A stretch of 64,000 nt of DNA from an uncultured Eubacteriales bacterium (GTDB lineage Bacteria; Bacillota; Clostridia; TANB77; CAG-508), in assembly GCA_905203305.1 (NCBI GenBank), contig CAJKVH010000006.1, positions 1 to 64,000 of the forward strand, read 5' to 3'. The notes under the pieces are model-generated. The model was not told the DNA's origin. It did no database searches and saw only the letters and a list, made by a program, of their open reading frames with translations. Shown one piece after another: positions 36,065 to 45,726 of this stretch. Positions within the stretch are counted from its first letter, which is position 1. Every line of letters begins with the position of its first letter. A program made the translations under genes and the position numbers.

Positions 36065-37784
36065 GTGAGTAAGAAAATATATAGAATTTTTATATTAAGT
36101 ATATTGATATTTATTTTTATATGTAATAATAAAGTTTTTGGTGTAGAAAGCAAAGATGTTGATGAGCAAATTACAAATTGGTCATCAGGTGGAATGACAG
36201 GGTGGACAGATGAATTAAAAAAAGAACAGTATAAAAAAATATTAGCAAATCTAAAAAAAGACTTTGGATATACAGGCGAAACTATAAATGAAGAAATGAA
36301 AATGAAAACAACTATTTCCATAACAAAAAAATCAAAGACCTTCCTTTCTAATTTACCATTTGTAGATAACACATATAAATATACAATAAGAATTCGGAAA
36401 AGGTGATGACAGTTATGAAACTATTTCAGGAATTAGTGAAGAAGATTTAAAAAAAATATATGGTGCCACAGGTACAAAAGAAGGAACATCATGGGATGCA
36501 TTAATAATTATGAAGTCGGCAGAAGAAACAAGTTTGGATGGAAATTCATTTTACTATAGAGCAAAAATAAAAAATATATATACTGGTGATGATATAGCAA
36601 AAGGTGAAAAAGAGAAAATAAGTGAAAAAGAATATGATTTTATAGGAAAATTAATTCATGATCCGGCAACAGAGGTTGTAAATAAAGTAGCGGATACTGT
36701 AGAGGATGTTTATCACGGAGTTAAAGGAGTTGTAGACGGAATCGCAGAAATAACAGAAAACTTCGCACACAATCCGGTTGGAACATTAATCACATTATTT
36801 TTAGATTTGGTAAGACCTATATTTGGAGATTTTCCACAATTTCTTGCAAATATGATACAAACACCATCTGATCATACATTTTCTAATTGGCAATATATGT
36901 ATAGTAGAAAAGATATTGAAGCAGATGATAATTTAAATAAATATACAGAAATAAGTGATTATAAAAAAGGAGACAGCAAGGATTGGCAAAAGGTAATAGA
37001 TGTTGAAAAGGAAGATGATGATGATACAAGATTTGACAAAGATACAGAAATTCCTGTAATGACAGGAGACTTATATAATATAGCAGTTGGTCATGTAAGT
37101 TTCTTGGATGTAAATATTTTAACTGGAAACAAAGATCATGATGAGGGATCTCCATGGATGATTATGAGAGATTTTGCAGCAACTTTAATACATATTTCAA
37201 TTTATATTGCAAGTGCAGTTTTACTTGCAACATTAATAATATTTGGTATACAAATTGTTAAAAATTCTTTTAGTAATCCAGAAGGAGAGGCTGAATATAA
37301 GAAAAAATTAGAAATGTTTTCTAGATCAGTTGCAATGCTTATTGGATCAGTTCTTATAATGGGATTATGTATTTTTGGAAGTAAAACATTCTTTAATAGT
37401 GTTGAACAAAGAGAAAATACAGAACTTCCAATCAGAGTAAATGTAGAATCAGCAGGATATAGTTTTAGTACAACAGCAGCAGGATATGCAAGATATATGT
37501 CTGGAATTGAAGATGTTGACCAATGGGTTGAGAAAGGTTTATATACATTTTCATTTATAGGATTGGCATTAATAAATTTATTTACAGTAGTATTTATGTT
37601 AATAAGGATGATAGCTTTATGGATTTTGGGTATGATAGGACCAATATCAGCAGCTTTAAATGTTTTTGAATTAGATGGAATTATGAATTTTAGAACATGG
37701 GCTGGATTATATATTAGTTTGTCAATGATACAAGTTGTTTTATCAATGGCATATACAATTATATTAAATTGTACAATTAGTTAA
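36065..37784 (+). CDS. VirB6/TrbL-like polytopic membrane protein, paralog 4, needs +1 shift at CGG
   Basis: GTG start at 36065 behind AAAGGAGG. CGG at 36395-36397 is in frame (codon 111), and the unshifted frame ends at a TGA two codons beyond it. Skipping the C gives Arg-Ile-Gly-Lys-Gly-Asp-Asp and continues to 37784, for 572 residues. The shifted part has EIPVMTGDLYNIAVGHVSFLDV, helices such as HISIYIASAVLLATLIIFG and ALINLFTVVFMLIRMIALW, and ELPIRVNVESAGYSFST. N-terminal helix at 4-20 with an exported domain after it. It is the last of four tandem paralogs. Confidence 0.82.
36395..36398 (+). other. Recoding site CGGA in VirB6-like paralog 4
   Basis: In-frame codon 111 reads ATT CGG AAA AGG TGA. 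Glycine is restored by skipping the C. Confidence 0.82.
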
Positions 37785-37799
37785 AGGAGGAAAAAAGAG

Positions 37800-39755
37800 A
37801 TGAACTTATTGTTAACTATATTTTTATCAGCAGTATCGGTTATTGGAAGCTTTCTGTTTATGAAATCCCAATTGAAAAAAGCGATAAATATGTCTTTACA
37901 TGGATTTAGCTCTTCTAGATTAATAGGTGGAGGAGTAGAAGGTGAATCTAGTAGACCGAGAGCTAAGATTTTGGAGAAATCACCTTTAATGAATCCAGCC
38001 GTTTCAAACCAAGGTATGGATGGAATTAATCAAAATAGAATACCTGATATGAGAGGTGTAAATAATGGAAATTTACCATCAGTACAAGGAGGAGCACCTG
38101 CTCCAGCAATGGGTGGAGGTGTAGGAGTTACAGCTGTTGTTGGACTTGTAAATGGTATAGGAGCAGTTGTACAAAATGGAAATGTTATGAATAAATTTGC
38201 AGCCAAACGTCAACTAATGGGACCTGTTTTCCAAGGTGGAGGAATGATTTATAACGTAAAACCTAGAGGTGTTAAGAGATTAAACCAAACAGCCAATAAT
38301 ATGTTAAATGCCGTAAATAGAGGTAGAGTGACTATGAAGCAAGGAGCAGGAAACAGAAATGCAATTGCAAGTGCTAGAAGAGCTACTATAAGATCTGGCG
38401 GAATGGCAAATAACTATATTTATGGAGATGTAAGAGGAATTAGATCAAGACTTGGAAATATTCATACACGTAATTTACAAATAAAAGGACCTTCTCGTCC
38501 AAAATCATTATTTGTTTCAAGATTATATGCTCCAAAAGCTAAGAGAATAAGAATTCAAGAAATGGCAAATGGAGGATATATAGGAGCAGCTGCAAATTCA
38601 AGAGTAGGATACTTAGAAGATGGACATAGAAGACGTAGAAGATTAAGATCACCTTACGCATTAGCAGCATTAAATCCAGGAAATAATATAAATGTAAGAT
38701 TAAATGATGTTAATCTACAAAAACATAATGATTATAATTTACAAAGACAACATTTTGCTTTAAATAAGAGTTCAAATGACTATTTAACAATGGTAGGAAT
38801 GAGCTCAATTGTTAGGGATCCAAGAAATCAAGGATTAAGCACAGAACAAATGGCAAAATTATATACATTAACGAGAGTAAGTGAAGGAAAGAGAAGTAGC
38901 AATGGAGGATATGAAAGTAATGAATTATTTAGACAACTTGTTAGTACTGTTCCTCAATTAAGTACAAAGGACATGAGAAAAGTTGCAAGTGATGCAAATA
39001 GACTTAAAGAGGCAAGAGATAGAAATAGAGCAGCTCTTGCAGATAGATTGGCAAATGAAAAGGTTGATATAAATAAAGAAAGTATGTCAGCATTAAATAA
39101 TTTACTAAAAGATACAAGTGGTCCTGCTTCAGCTCATTTCAATAACTTTATTGAAGAAAACTTTAAAGATGAAATTAATCGTGAATTAAGTGAAGATGAA
39201 GTAAAAGAAATAGAACAAAGAGCAAGAGAAAATATTAGTAAGAGAGATGATATTCCATTAGAACAAAAAGAAGAAGAACTTGAAAAAGAAAAAGAAAAAT
39301 TAATGGAAGATAAAAAAGAAGAAAATGCAGAAATTATTGAAGCAATTGTAAAAGAAAGAATCCTTGCTAATCCAGATGAGGCAGAAAGTATTTTAGGAAA
39401 AGAAGGATCTGCAGCATTAAAAGAACAAATAGGAAGTATCAAAGAAAAAAGAGATCAGGTAGCAGCACAAGAAATTATTAGACAAGAATTAAGTGATCAT
39501 TCAAAATATTTAAGTAAACATCCTGAACAAAAGAGTTCAAGTTACTATGAGGTATATAAAGCTAGACAACAAGAAGAAATGAGACAAGATATAGTAACTG
39601 TGGCAGGTAATTTACATTCAGAAAATAAAGGCGATAGAGGTAGATATTCATTAAATTCAGGAGCTGGAAACAATAATCCACAACCACAACCAGGAAATCA
39701 AGGTGTATTTATTCCAAGACAATTTAATGAAAGAGCTGCAGGTGGAGCTGGATAA
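37800..39755 (+). CDS. Secretion-locus protein with N-terminal helix, Gly/Arg-rich middle and coiled coil
   Basis: 651 residues, no family recognised. A membrane helix at residues 3-22 (LLTIFLSAVSVIGSFLFM) is followed by a very basic Gly/Asn/Arg-rich region to about 310 (for example RRATIRSGG and GHRRRRRLRSPYALAA). A helical domain comes next, then a Glu/Lys coiled coil at about 440-600. The tail is Pro/Gly-rich. AAAGGAGG sits 9 bases before the ATG, 15 bases after the VirB6 row. The basic middle could bind nucleic acid or wall polymers. That is inference only. Confidence 0.72.
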   Translation: MNLLLTIFLSAVSVIGSFLFMKSQLKKAINMSLHGFSSSRLIGGGVEGESSRPRAKILEKSPLMNPAVSNQGMDGINQNRIPDMRGVNNGNLPSVQGGAPAPAMGGGVGVTAVVGLVNGIGAVVQNGNVMNKFAAKRQLMGPVFQGGGMIYNVKPRGVKRLNQTANNMLNAVNRGRVTMKQGAGNRNAIASARRATIRSGGMANNYIYGDVRGIRSRLGNIHTRNLQIKGPSRPKSLFVSRLYAPKAKRIRIQEMANGGYIGAAANSRVGYLEDGHRRRRRLRSPYALAALNPGNNINVRLNDVNLQKHNDYNLQRQHFALNKSSNDYLTMVGMSSIVRDPRNQGLSTEQMAKLYTLTRVSEGKRSSNGGYESNELFRQLVSTVPQLSTKDMRKVASDANRLKEARDRNRAALADRLANEKVDINKESMSALNNLLKDTSGPASAHFNNFIEENFKDEINRELSEDEVKEIEQRARENISKRDDIPLEQKEEELEKEKEKLMEDKKEENAEIIEAIVKERILANPDEAESILGKEGSAALKEQIGSIKEKRDQVAAQEIIRQELSDHSKYLSKHPEQKSSSYYEVYKARQQEEMRQDIVTVAGNLHSENKGDRGRYSLNSGAGNNNPQPQPGNQGVFIPRQFNERAAGGAG

Positions 39756-39777
39756 AAGGCAGTAAGGAGGTAAGAAA

Positions 39778-40563
39778 TTGTTTAAGAAATTAAAGATAAT
39801 TTATTTTGTAGTAACAATTATATTTTCTCTTATGACAATTGTTGGAATTGTGCAAGTTTTGGAAGCTGCAGGCTTAATTGATTTAGGTGGAAGCAGTAGC
39901 TCTGATAGTTCTTCAAGTGGTGTTGTTACAGATGCAGAAGTAAAAGAGGTTATTGCAATGTCTGACGAAGATGTTTGGAAAGGTTTAACTGGTGGACTTT
40001 TAACAGATAGACCAGTTGATAAAAGTCCTTCAAATGCTTCTGAAATAGAAGCAGCGGTAAAAAAACAAATTGTCGATATTACTGTTCCTACAAGAGCTTG
40101 GGAAGATTCGGGAAATGGTTCAAATATGAAGATTGTAAAAAAAGAAGTAACAATTCAAGTTAATAAATTACTTTCAAAATTATGGCAAGCATTTTTTGAA
40201 GACCTATACAAGAATGCACCAGATTTTGTAATCACACAAGTCGGTGTATTTAGAATTGATGGAACTGGATATGGACAAATTGGATTTAGATCAGGACATA
40301 CATATGGAGCAGCTGTAGATATAAATTGGGATGATAATCCTTATGGAGGAACATTATATTCAAAATCTGAGTGGAGTAAAATGAGCGATAGTCATAAGAA
40401 ACACCAAATAATTTATCAAGATTCTGAGGTTGTAAAAATTGCACATAAATATACATTATATTGGGGCGGAGAATGGAGTCAAAGCACAAAGGACATTATG
40501 CATTTTAGTTTTGTATGTGACGGAAAAACAAGAGCTGAAAGAATAAAAATGTTTGGAAATTAA
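39778..40563 (+). CDS. Membrane-anchored M15-family peptidoglycan peptidase
   Basis: TTG start 8 bases after AAGGAGG. One N-terminal helix (residues 7-32), a Ser-rich linker, then a zinc carboxypeptidase-like domain. SGHTYGAAVDINWDDNPYG carries the His and Asp zinc ligands in the S-x-H-x-x-G-x-A-x-D pattern, and WGGEWSQSTKDIMHFSF supplies the C-terminal His. This fits VanY/M15-type L,D or D,D endopeptidases. In a type IV secretion locus such an enzyme would open the wall for the channel. 261 residues. Confidence 0.85.
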   Translation: MFKKLKIIYFVVTIIFSLMTIVGIVQVLEAAGLIDLGGSSSSDSSSSGVVTDAEVKEVIAMSDEDVWKGLTGGLLTDRPVDKSPSNASEIEAAVKKQIVDITVPTRAWEDSGNGSNMKIVKKEVTIQVNKLLSKLWQAFFEDLYKNAPDFVITQVGVFRIDGTGYGQIGFRSGHTYGAAVDINWDDNPYGGTLYSKSEWSKMSDSHKKHQIIYQDSEVVKIAHKYTLYWGGEWSQSTKDIMHFSFVCDGKTRAERIKMFGN

Positions 40564-40584
40564 AAGTTGAAAGGGATAATGTGA

Positions 40585-41955
40585 ATGGAGAAAAAAAAAT
40601 CTGATAAGATAAAAACAATTGTAATTATATTAGTTTTTATTCTTATAATAATTGCATTATTAGTGTTCTTTATATTATTTACTCATCAAAAAGATGATGG
40701 AATTACAGTAAATAATACAGTTCAAAACAACATTATTGATAATTCTACTAATGAAAATAATTTAAATAATAGTAATAACCAAAATAATAATAATTCAAAT
40801 AGTACAGAAGATGAAGACAAAAATGATACTAAAAAATTAAATAGTGTAACAGATATGAGTTCATATTTTTGGCTAAAAGATGTACTAGAAAAATACTATT
40901 CTTCAAATGAATTAGAAGATCCAACAGTAATGCTAGATAAAGATGTAATAAAAGAATTTGGAATTACAGCTGATAATTATAGAAAATTTAATGATTTTGA
41001 TGGACCTATGTTTAGAATTGATGAAATGTATAAACAAATTTTAGATGATAATAAAGAAATTTATGTTGTAAAACATAAGGTAGGAAAAAGTAATTCAGAT
41101 GTAAAAAACTCTATTGTATGGATAGAAAAAGATGAAAATAATAGTACTTTTTCTATTTATCCAAATGAATATTTAAAGGAAAAAAATTATTTGGATTTTA
41201 AAGAGGGAGATACATTACCTGTTAATTTTTCGAAAAATATAAGTCCAAATACTGAAAATAAATTTGAAGAAGAAGATTCTCATTCTGCAGAAGATTGTAT
41301 GAAAGGTTTATTTGAGAGATATAAATTTGATTTAATGGCAGATGAAGAACATTTATATAATTTGCTAGATGAGGACTATAAGAATTTAAAATATCCAGAT
41401 ATAAATAATCTTAAACAATATATATCAAATAATAGAACTGATTTATATTTAGATTCGTTATCTGAATATAAAGTTATAAATTATAACACATATATTGAAT
41501 ATAGAGCAATATGTAAGAGTGGAAGAAATTTTGTATTTCATGTTAGAAATATGATGGACTATAGTATTTTATTGGATAATTATAATATTGTAAATGAGAA
41601 TACTTATAATGCCTTTTTACCAGCTGCTAGAGCAAAATATTGTATTAATAGGGTGGTAGAAGCTTTAAATTACAAAGATTATGATTTTATATATTCAAAA
41701 TTAAATCCTGTACAAAAAAATAATTATTATAAAAATATAAATGATTTTAAAGAGTTTTTAGAAAAAAATTCATATGAAGCAAATAATTATGAAATTGATG
41801 ATGATTATCTAATTATTTCAGATGGAAGTGTATATCAATTTAAGGTTAAAATTACAGATGCAACAGGTGAGGATTTTTCATATATAACATTTACAATGGC
41901 AGTTACATTAAAAGATGATACAGATTTTGCAGTAAGTATAACAAATGGAAAATAA
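40585..41955 (+). CDS. Membrane-anchored protein, probable VirB8/TcpC-like with NTF2-like repeats
   Basis: 456 residues: a cytoplasmic Lys-rich start, a membrane helix at 10-32, an Asn/Ser-rich linker (low complexity, about 40-80) and an extracellular part. That part ends in two helical-plus-sheet units resembling NTF2-like folds, the last beginning AKYCINRVVEALNYKDYDFIY. Gram-positive VirB8 equivalents (TcpC type) have this layout. The assignment rests on architecture and context only. Confidence 0.6.
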   Translation: MEKKKSDKIKTIVIILVFILIIIALLVFFILFTHQKDDGITVNNTVQNNIIDNSTNENNLNNSNNQNNNNSNSTEDEDKNDTKKLNSVTDMSSYFWLKDVLEKYYSSNELEDPTVMLDKDVIKEFGITADNYRKFNDFDGPMFRIDEMYKQILDDNKEIYVVKHKVGKSNSDVKNSIVWIEKDENNSTFSIYPNEYLKEKNYLDFKEGDTLPVNFSKNISPNTENKFEEEDSHSAEDCMKGLFERYKFDLMADEEHLYNLLDEDYKNLKYPDINNLKQYISNNRTDLYLDSLSEYKVINYNTYIEYRAICKSGRNFVFHVRNMMDYSILLDNYNIVNENTYNAFLPAARAKYCINRVVEALNYKDYDFIYSKLNPVQKNNYYKNINDFKEFLEKNSYEANNYEIDDDYLIISDGSVYQFKVKITDATGEDFSYITFTMAVTLKDDTDFAVSITNGK

Positions 41956-41980
41956 GAAATTATTTAGAAGGGAGCAAAAT

Positions 41981-43372
41981 ATGGAGAAAAATTTAAAGAA
42001 TTTATTTTTGAACAAGATATTTATAGTAATATGTGTTTTGATTATTTTGTTCTCTTTTTTTAGTGGATTTTTAGGACAAGTTTTTTCATTTAAGGAAATT
42101 TCAACAGGAGATAGACATGGAGGAACACATACTATAAAAGTTCCTGAAGCTGGTGATGCTGTAAGAGTACCGGCAGAGGTTGAGCAAAGTTATGGTACGT
42201 ATGAAGGATATGATAGAAGTGATTGGTCATATACTAATAAAACTATATATGAAAAATGGGTTGAACAAGGAAAACCAGCGTCTGATAGCCATTGGGCATA
42301 TTTAAACATTAATGGAAAACCAAGATATCTAGTTGCAGTTGTTCCGACCTTTGGACAAACTGGGGATTACATAGATATTGATTTGACTTGTGATGGAAAA
42401 TCAGTTACATATCCTTGTATAATAGCAGACTCAAAAGATATATGGGTTGATTCAGCATACAGTTACAATGGAGTTGTATATGGACATACTAGTAATGGAA
42501 AATGTAATATAATAGAAGTTTGTTCAGAACTTTCGGCTGATAGTTCAAATTGGTCAAGCTTAGCACCATTACTTAATAAGCTAACAGGAGTTACACAAAT
42601 TGCTAATGGTGGAAGTATGCTAGATCATCCGGATGGTCCAGTAGGATTAAATGGAAATTATAATTATGAAGATGGAACTTCAAGTAAAGATGCATCTGCT
42701 GACGGAGATGATGAGGCAGAAAGTTTTAATGGCGCAATTGCTATGATTGTTAGGGACGCTTGGGATTCAATATCAGCTACATTTGAAAATAATATAAGAG
42801 ATAGAAATGACACGTCAGTCTTATACGATATTAAGAATTTAAGTAGAGATGGAGGATCAACAGGTTCAAAGAGTGTTAGTGGATTTGTTCAATATTATCA
42901 AGGTGATTATTCTGATGTTAGTTATGGTGATTCAAATATTGGAAAATGTGGATGTGGTCCAACGGCATTTGCAATGGTAGCATCAACCATATCAAAAACA
43001 GAAATTACACCTAAAGATGCAGTAGCATGGTGTGGAAATTCATATTATGTTTCAGGAGCTGGTACTTCATGGAGTTATTTTGCAGCAGCTAAAGAGCATT
43101 TTAAATTAAATTGTACTCTAAAAGAAACTACAAGTATTGATGAAGTTGCAGAGGCTTTAAAATCTGGAGCATTAGTTATTTCTTCACAAAGTGCAGGATT
43201 ATTTACATCTGGAGGGCATTTTATAGTTCTTGCAGGTATTGATTCAAGTGGAGGAATTACAGTTAGAGATCCAAATAAAAATAATGCTGTAAATAAAGGA
43301 TATAATGATAGAAAATTTACTAAATCAGAAATAAACCAAGCAGCAAAAAATTATTGGATTTTCACATACTAG
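41981..43372 (+). CDS. Exported C39-like cysteine peptidase
   Basis: Start ATG 41981 with AGAAGGGAG upstream (the ATG at 41945 lies inside the previous gene). 463 residues with a membrane helix at about 10-32 and a long exported middle region. A C-terminal peptidase_C39_2-like domain has the nucleophile motif GKCGCGPTAFAMVAS, the histidine GGHFIVLAG and the Asp in VRDPNKNN. It is the second of three putative hydrolases in the locus. It could process pilins or other exported proteins, or cut wall peptides. Confidence 0.82.
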   Translation: MEKNLKNLFLNKIFIVICVLIILFSFFSGFLGQVFSFKEISTGDRHGGTHTIKVPEAGDAVRVPAEVEQSYGTYEGYDRSDWSYTNKTIYEKWVEQGKPASDSHWAYLNINGKPRYLVAVVPTFGQTGDYIDIDLTCDGKSVTYPCIIADSKDIWVDSAYSYNGVVYGHTSNGKCNIIEVCSELSADSSNWSSLAPLLNKLTGVTQIANGGSMLDHPDGPVGLNGNYNYEDGTSSKDASADGDDEAESFNGAIAMIVRDAWDSISATFENNIRDRNDTSVLYDIKNLSRDGGSTGSKSVSGFVQYYQGDYSDVSYGDSNIGKCGCGPTAFAMVASTISKTEITPKDAVAWCGNSYYVSGAGTSWSYFAAAKEHFKLNCTLKETTSIDEVAEALKSGALVISSQSAGLFTSGGHFIVLAGIDSSGGITVRDPNKNNAVNKGYNDRKFTKSEINQAAKNYWIFTY

Positions 43373-43390
43373 ATAAAAAGGAGAATTTTA

Positions 43391-43975
43391 ATGAAAAAAA
43401 CAAGATTAATAGGAGTAATAATTTTTATATTAGTAATTGCTTTAATTATTGTGCTATTTTTTATAGCTAATTTAACAATATTAAAAACAGATAATCAGGT
43501 AGATGCTAATAATATAGTAAGCAATCAAATTAATGATAATGTAAATTCTGTAAATCAAAATGTAAGCGTAAATTCTATTAATAATACAAATGTAAATGAA
43601 GATATACAAAATAGTGTAAGTGAAGAAAATACAGTAAATAATACAGACACAAATGATGTATTTTATAATACAGAAGAAACAGGAACTGTTAAATATTCTG
43701 AAAATCAATTAAATAACTTTTCTTTCGAAATAAAAGGCATTACTGATGAAGATTTAAAATACATAAATGATGTAGATAATTTAAATTTAACTGTAAAAGA
43801 ATATGTTTATAAACATGGATTAGTAGATGCAACAATTGGAGAAGTTCAAAAATCTGAATATCAAGAAAGTACAAATAGATTAGGAATAATTTTAAAATTA
43901 AATAATCCTAATGAAGATAAGTTAAGAGTTATTGTTAGTTCTGGTAATAAGATTGATATTTCAAACTATAAATAA
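43391..43975 (+). CDS. Small membrane-anchored protein with Asn/Val-rich linker
   Basis: 194 residues, not recognised. N-terminal helix at 6-28, a low-complexity Asn/Val/Ser segment (about 33-90) and a small extracellular domain with FSFEIKGITDEDLKYINDVDNLNLTV trimmed at its core. AAAAGGAG precedes the ATG. It sits between a C39-like peptidase and the NlpC-containing protein in a tight operon, so it is likely an extracytoplasmic part of the machine. Function unknown. Confidence 0.65.
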   Translation: MKKTRLIGVIIFILVIALIIVLFFIANLTILKTDNQVDANNIVSNQINDNVNSVNQNVSVNSINNTNVNEDIQNSVSEENTVNNTDTNDVFYNTEETGTVKYSENQLNNFSFEIKGITDEDLKYINDVDNLNLTVKEYVYKHGLVDATIGEVQKSEYQESTNRLGIILKLNNPNEDKLRVIVSSGNKIDISNYK

Positions 43976-43990
43976 AAGGAGGCATATATT

Positions 43991-45706
43991 TTGAAAAAAA
44001 TAATTGAAGTTTTTATAATTTTAATAAGTTTAATTTGTATTATATGCCCAAATAATGTATATGCAGATTCGATTGAAGAAATAAAAAAAGAAACAGATTT
44101 TAAAACAGTAGAGGAAGACGGCGAACCGGATGATTATGATGTTTTAATAGATGCAAAGGAACTAATTTCAAACGAAAAATTACCTGCAGGTGTAAAAACT
44201 TCTCTTCAAGATGTTTTATATGATACATCAGGATTATTAAATATAGATTTTTTTGGTAATAAGAAAGAAGATAATTCTTCTAATAAAAAAAATGATCAGG
44301 ATAAGAAAAAAGAAAAAACTGCTAAAAAAGAAGAAGCTATTAGAGAATTTGTAAGAAATGGATATAGGATTTTCTTGTATATTGCAGCAGGTGCAATGCT
44401 TGTAGTATTAATATATATGGCTGTTATCACAGTTACTGCTGGAATTTCTCCTACACTTAATATTTTACCTTTTTCAAATTTATTTAGTGGAAAAAAAGGC
44501 GAAACCCCAGATCAACATTTAAGAGCTAAGAGATTAGTTGAACAATGGTTTAAATCAGTATTGTCATTAGTATTAGCGGTTTTTGTTATGAATTTGCTTG
44601 TAGCATTTTCAGATAATATTGTTAATTTAATGGAGGGTAAAGAAGTTGAAAATGAGGATATAACAATTTACGTTAAAAATTCTAAATTTGCTGCTAATGC
44701 ACCAATTTTAGGGGCAAGTGGAACAACAAGTTCTTCTACAGGCCCATCTACGAGTTCATCTGGAGATGGAAGTAGTTTGAGACAAAAAGTTGTTGATCAA
44801 GCAAGTTCTTTGGAGAATTTGGGAGCATCAGGTGGCTGGTGTCAAAAGTGGGTTACGCTGGTTTATAATAAAGCTCTAGGAAGAGATATTACAACTCATT
44901 GTTGTGCACATAGTGCAGCACTTAGTGCTAAGAATACAAATACAAGTACAGACAATATAGTTCCAGGAGCTGCTGTATTTTCATATAGAAGTTCAGGACA
45001 TGTAATAGATAGCTATTGTGGAATGGATGCAGGACACGTTGGGATATATATTGGAAATGGTAAGATTGCAAGTTGTACAGGAAGAGGAAGCACAGGAATT
45101 ACAATATGTACAATAGATGAATGGAAAAATTCATGGGATTTTAGTTGCTGGGGATGGCTTCCAGGTACTGAAGATCTTGCTAATGGAGCAGTTGGAGATA
45201 GTTCAGGAAATTCTGCGACGGCGGAAAGTAAAACAGTTGATTATTACTTTAAAACTAACTTAGAAGGATTATTAATGTTCCAATCACAATACAATTCAAA
45301 AATATATCCTCTAAGAGGTGGAATAAATTCAATAAGTGGGATTGTAGTTACTATATTTAAAGCATTTATATATTGTTTGTTAGTAGTTAGAATGCTTTTG
45401 CTTGCAGGGCTAAGCACAATTGTTCCATTAATTATATTAATAGACTCATTTAAGAAAATAGGCGGAGGAAAAGGTTTTTTAAAGAACTGGGTTAAATTAT
45501 ATATGTTTTTATTGCTGTTTAGACCTGTTGTAGCATTTTTCTATTATGCACTAGCTCAAAGTAATGTTTATTTAATAAGTGAATTTCCACTTTATATAGT
45601 TGCAGTGATTGCTATACTTACAATAGGTATTATTGTATCAATTGTTTATTTAATAAGAGATTTAAATACAAAAAGAGTTAAGAATGCAGCTTCTGTTAAA
45701 CATTGA
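43991..45706 (+). CDS. VirB6-like membrane protein with embedded NlpC/P60-like domain
   Basis: TTG start behind AAGGAGG. 571 residues: a signal peptide to about VYADS, then helices at roughly 125-150 (IFLYIAAGAMLVVLIYMAV) and 185-205. An exported domain at about 265-400 has the cysteine in GGWCQKWVTLVYN and the histidine in DAGHVGIYIGNGKIASCTG, an NlpC/P60-like arrangement. Four or more helices follow to the C-terminus (AFIYCLLVVRMLLLAGLSTIVPLIILI). A wall hydrolase built into a polytopic channel-type protein is unusual. The third expected catalytic residue cannot be placed by eye. Confidence 0.75.
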   Translation: MKKIIEVFIILISLICIICPNNVYADSIEEIKKETDFKTVEEDGEPDDYDVLIDAKELISNEKLPAGVKTSLQDVLYDTSGLLNIDFFGNKKEDNSSNKKNDQDKKKEKTAKKEEAIREFVRNGYRIFLYIAAGAMLVVLIYMAVITVTAGISPTLNILPFSNLFSGKKGETPDQHLRAKRLVEQWFKSVLSLVLAVFVMNLLVAFSDNIVNLMEGKEVENEDITIYVKNSKFAANAPILGASGTTSSSTGPSTSSSGDGSSLRQKVVDQASSLENLGASGGWCQKWVTLVYNKALGRDITTHCCAHSAALSAKNTNTSTDNIVPGAAVFSYRSSGHVIDSYCGMDAGHVGIYIGNGKIASCTGRGSTGITICTIDEWKNSWDFSCWGWLPGTEDLANGAVGDSSGNSATAESKTVDYYFKTNLEGLLMFQSQYNSKIYPLRGGINSISGIVVTIFKAFIYCLLVVRMLLLAGLSTIVPLIILIDSFKKIGGGKGFLKNWVKLYMFLLLFRPVVAFFYYALAQSNVYLISEFPLYIVAVIAILTIGIIVSIVYLIRDLNTKRVKNAASVKH

Positions 45707-45726
45707 TAATTTAGGAGATTGATATT

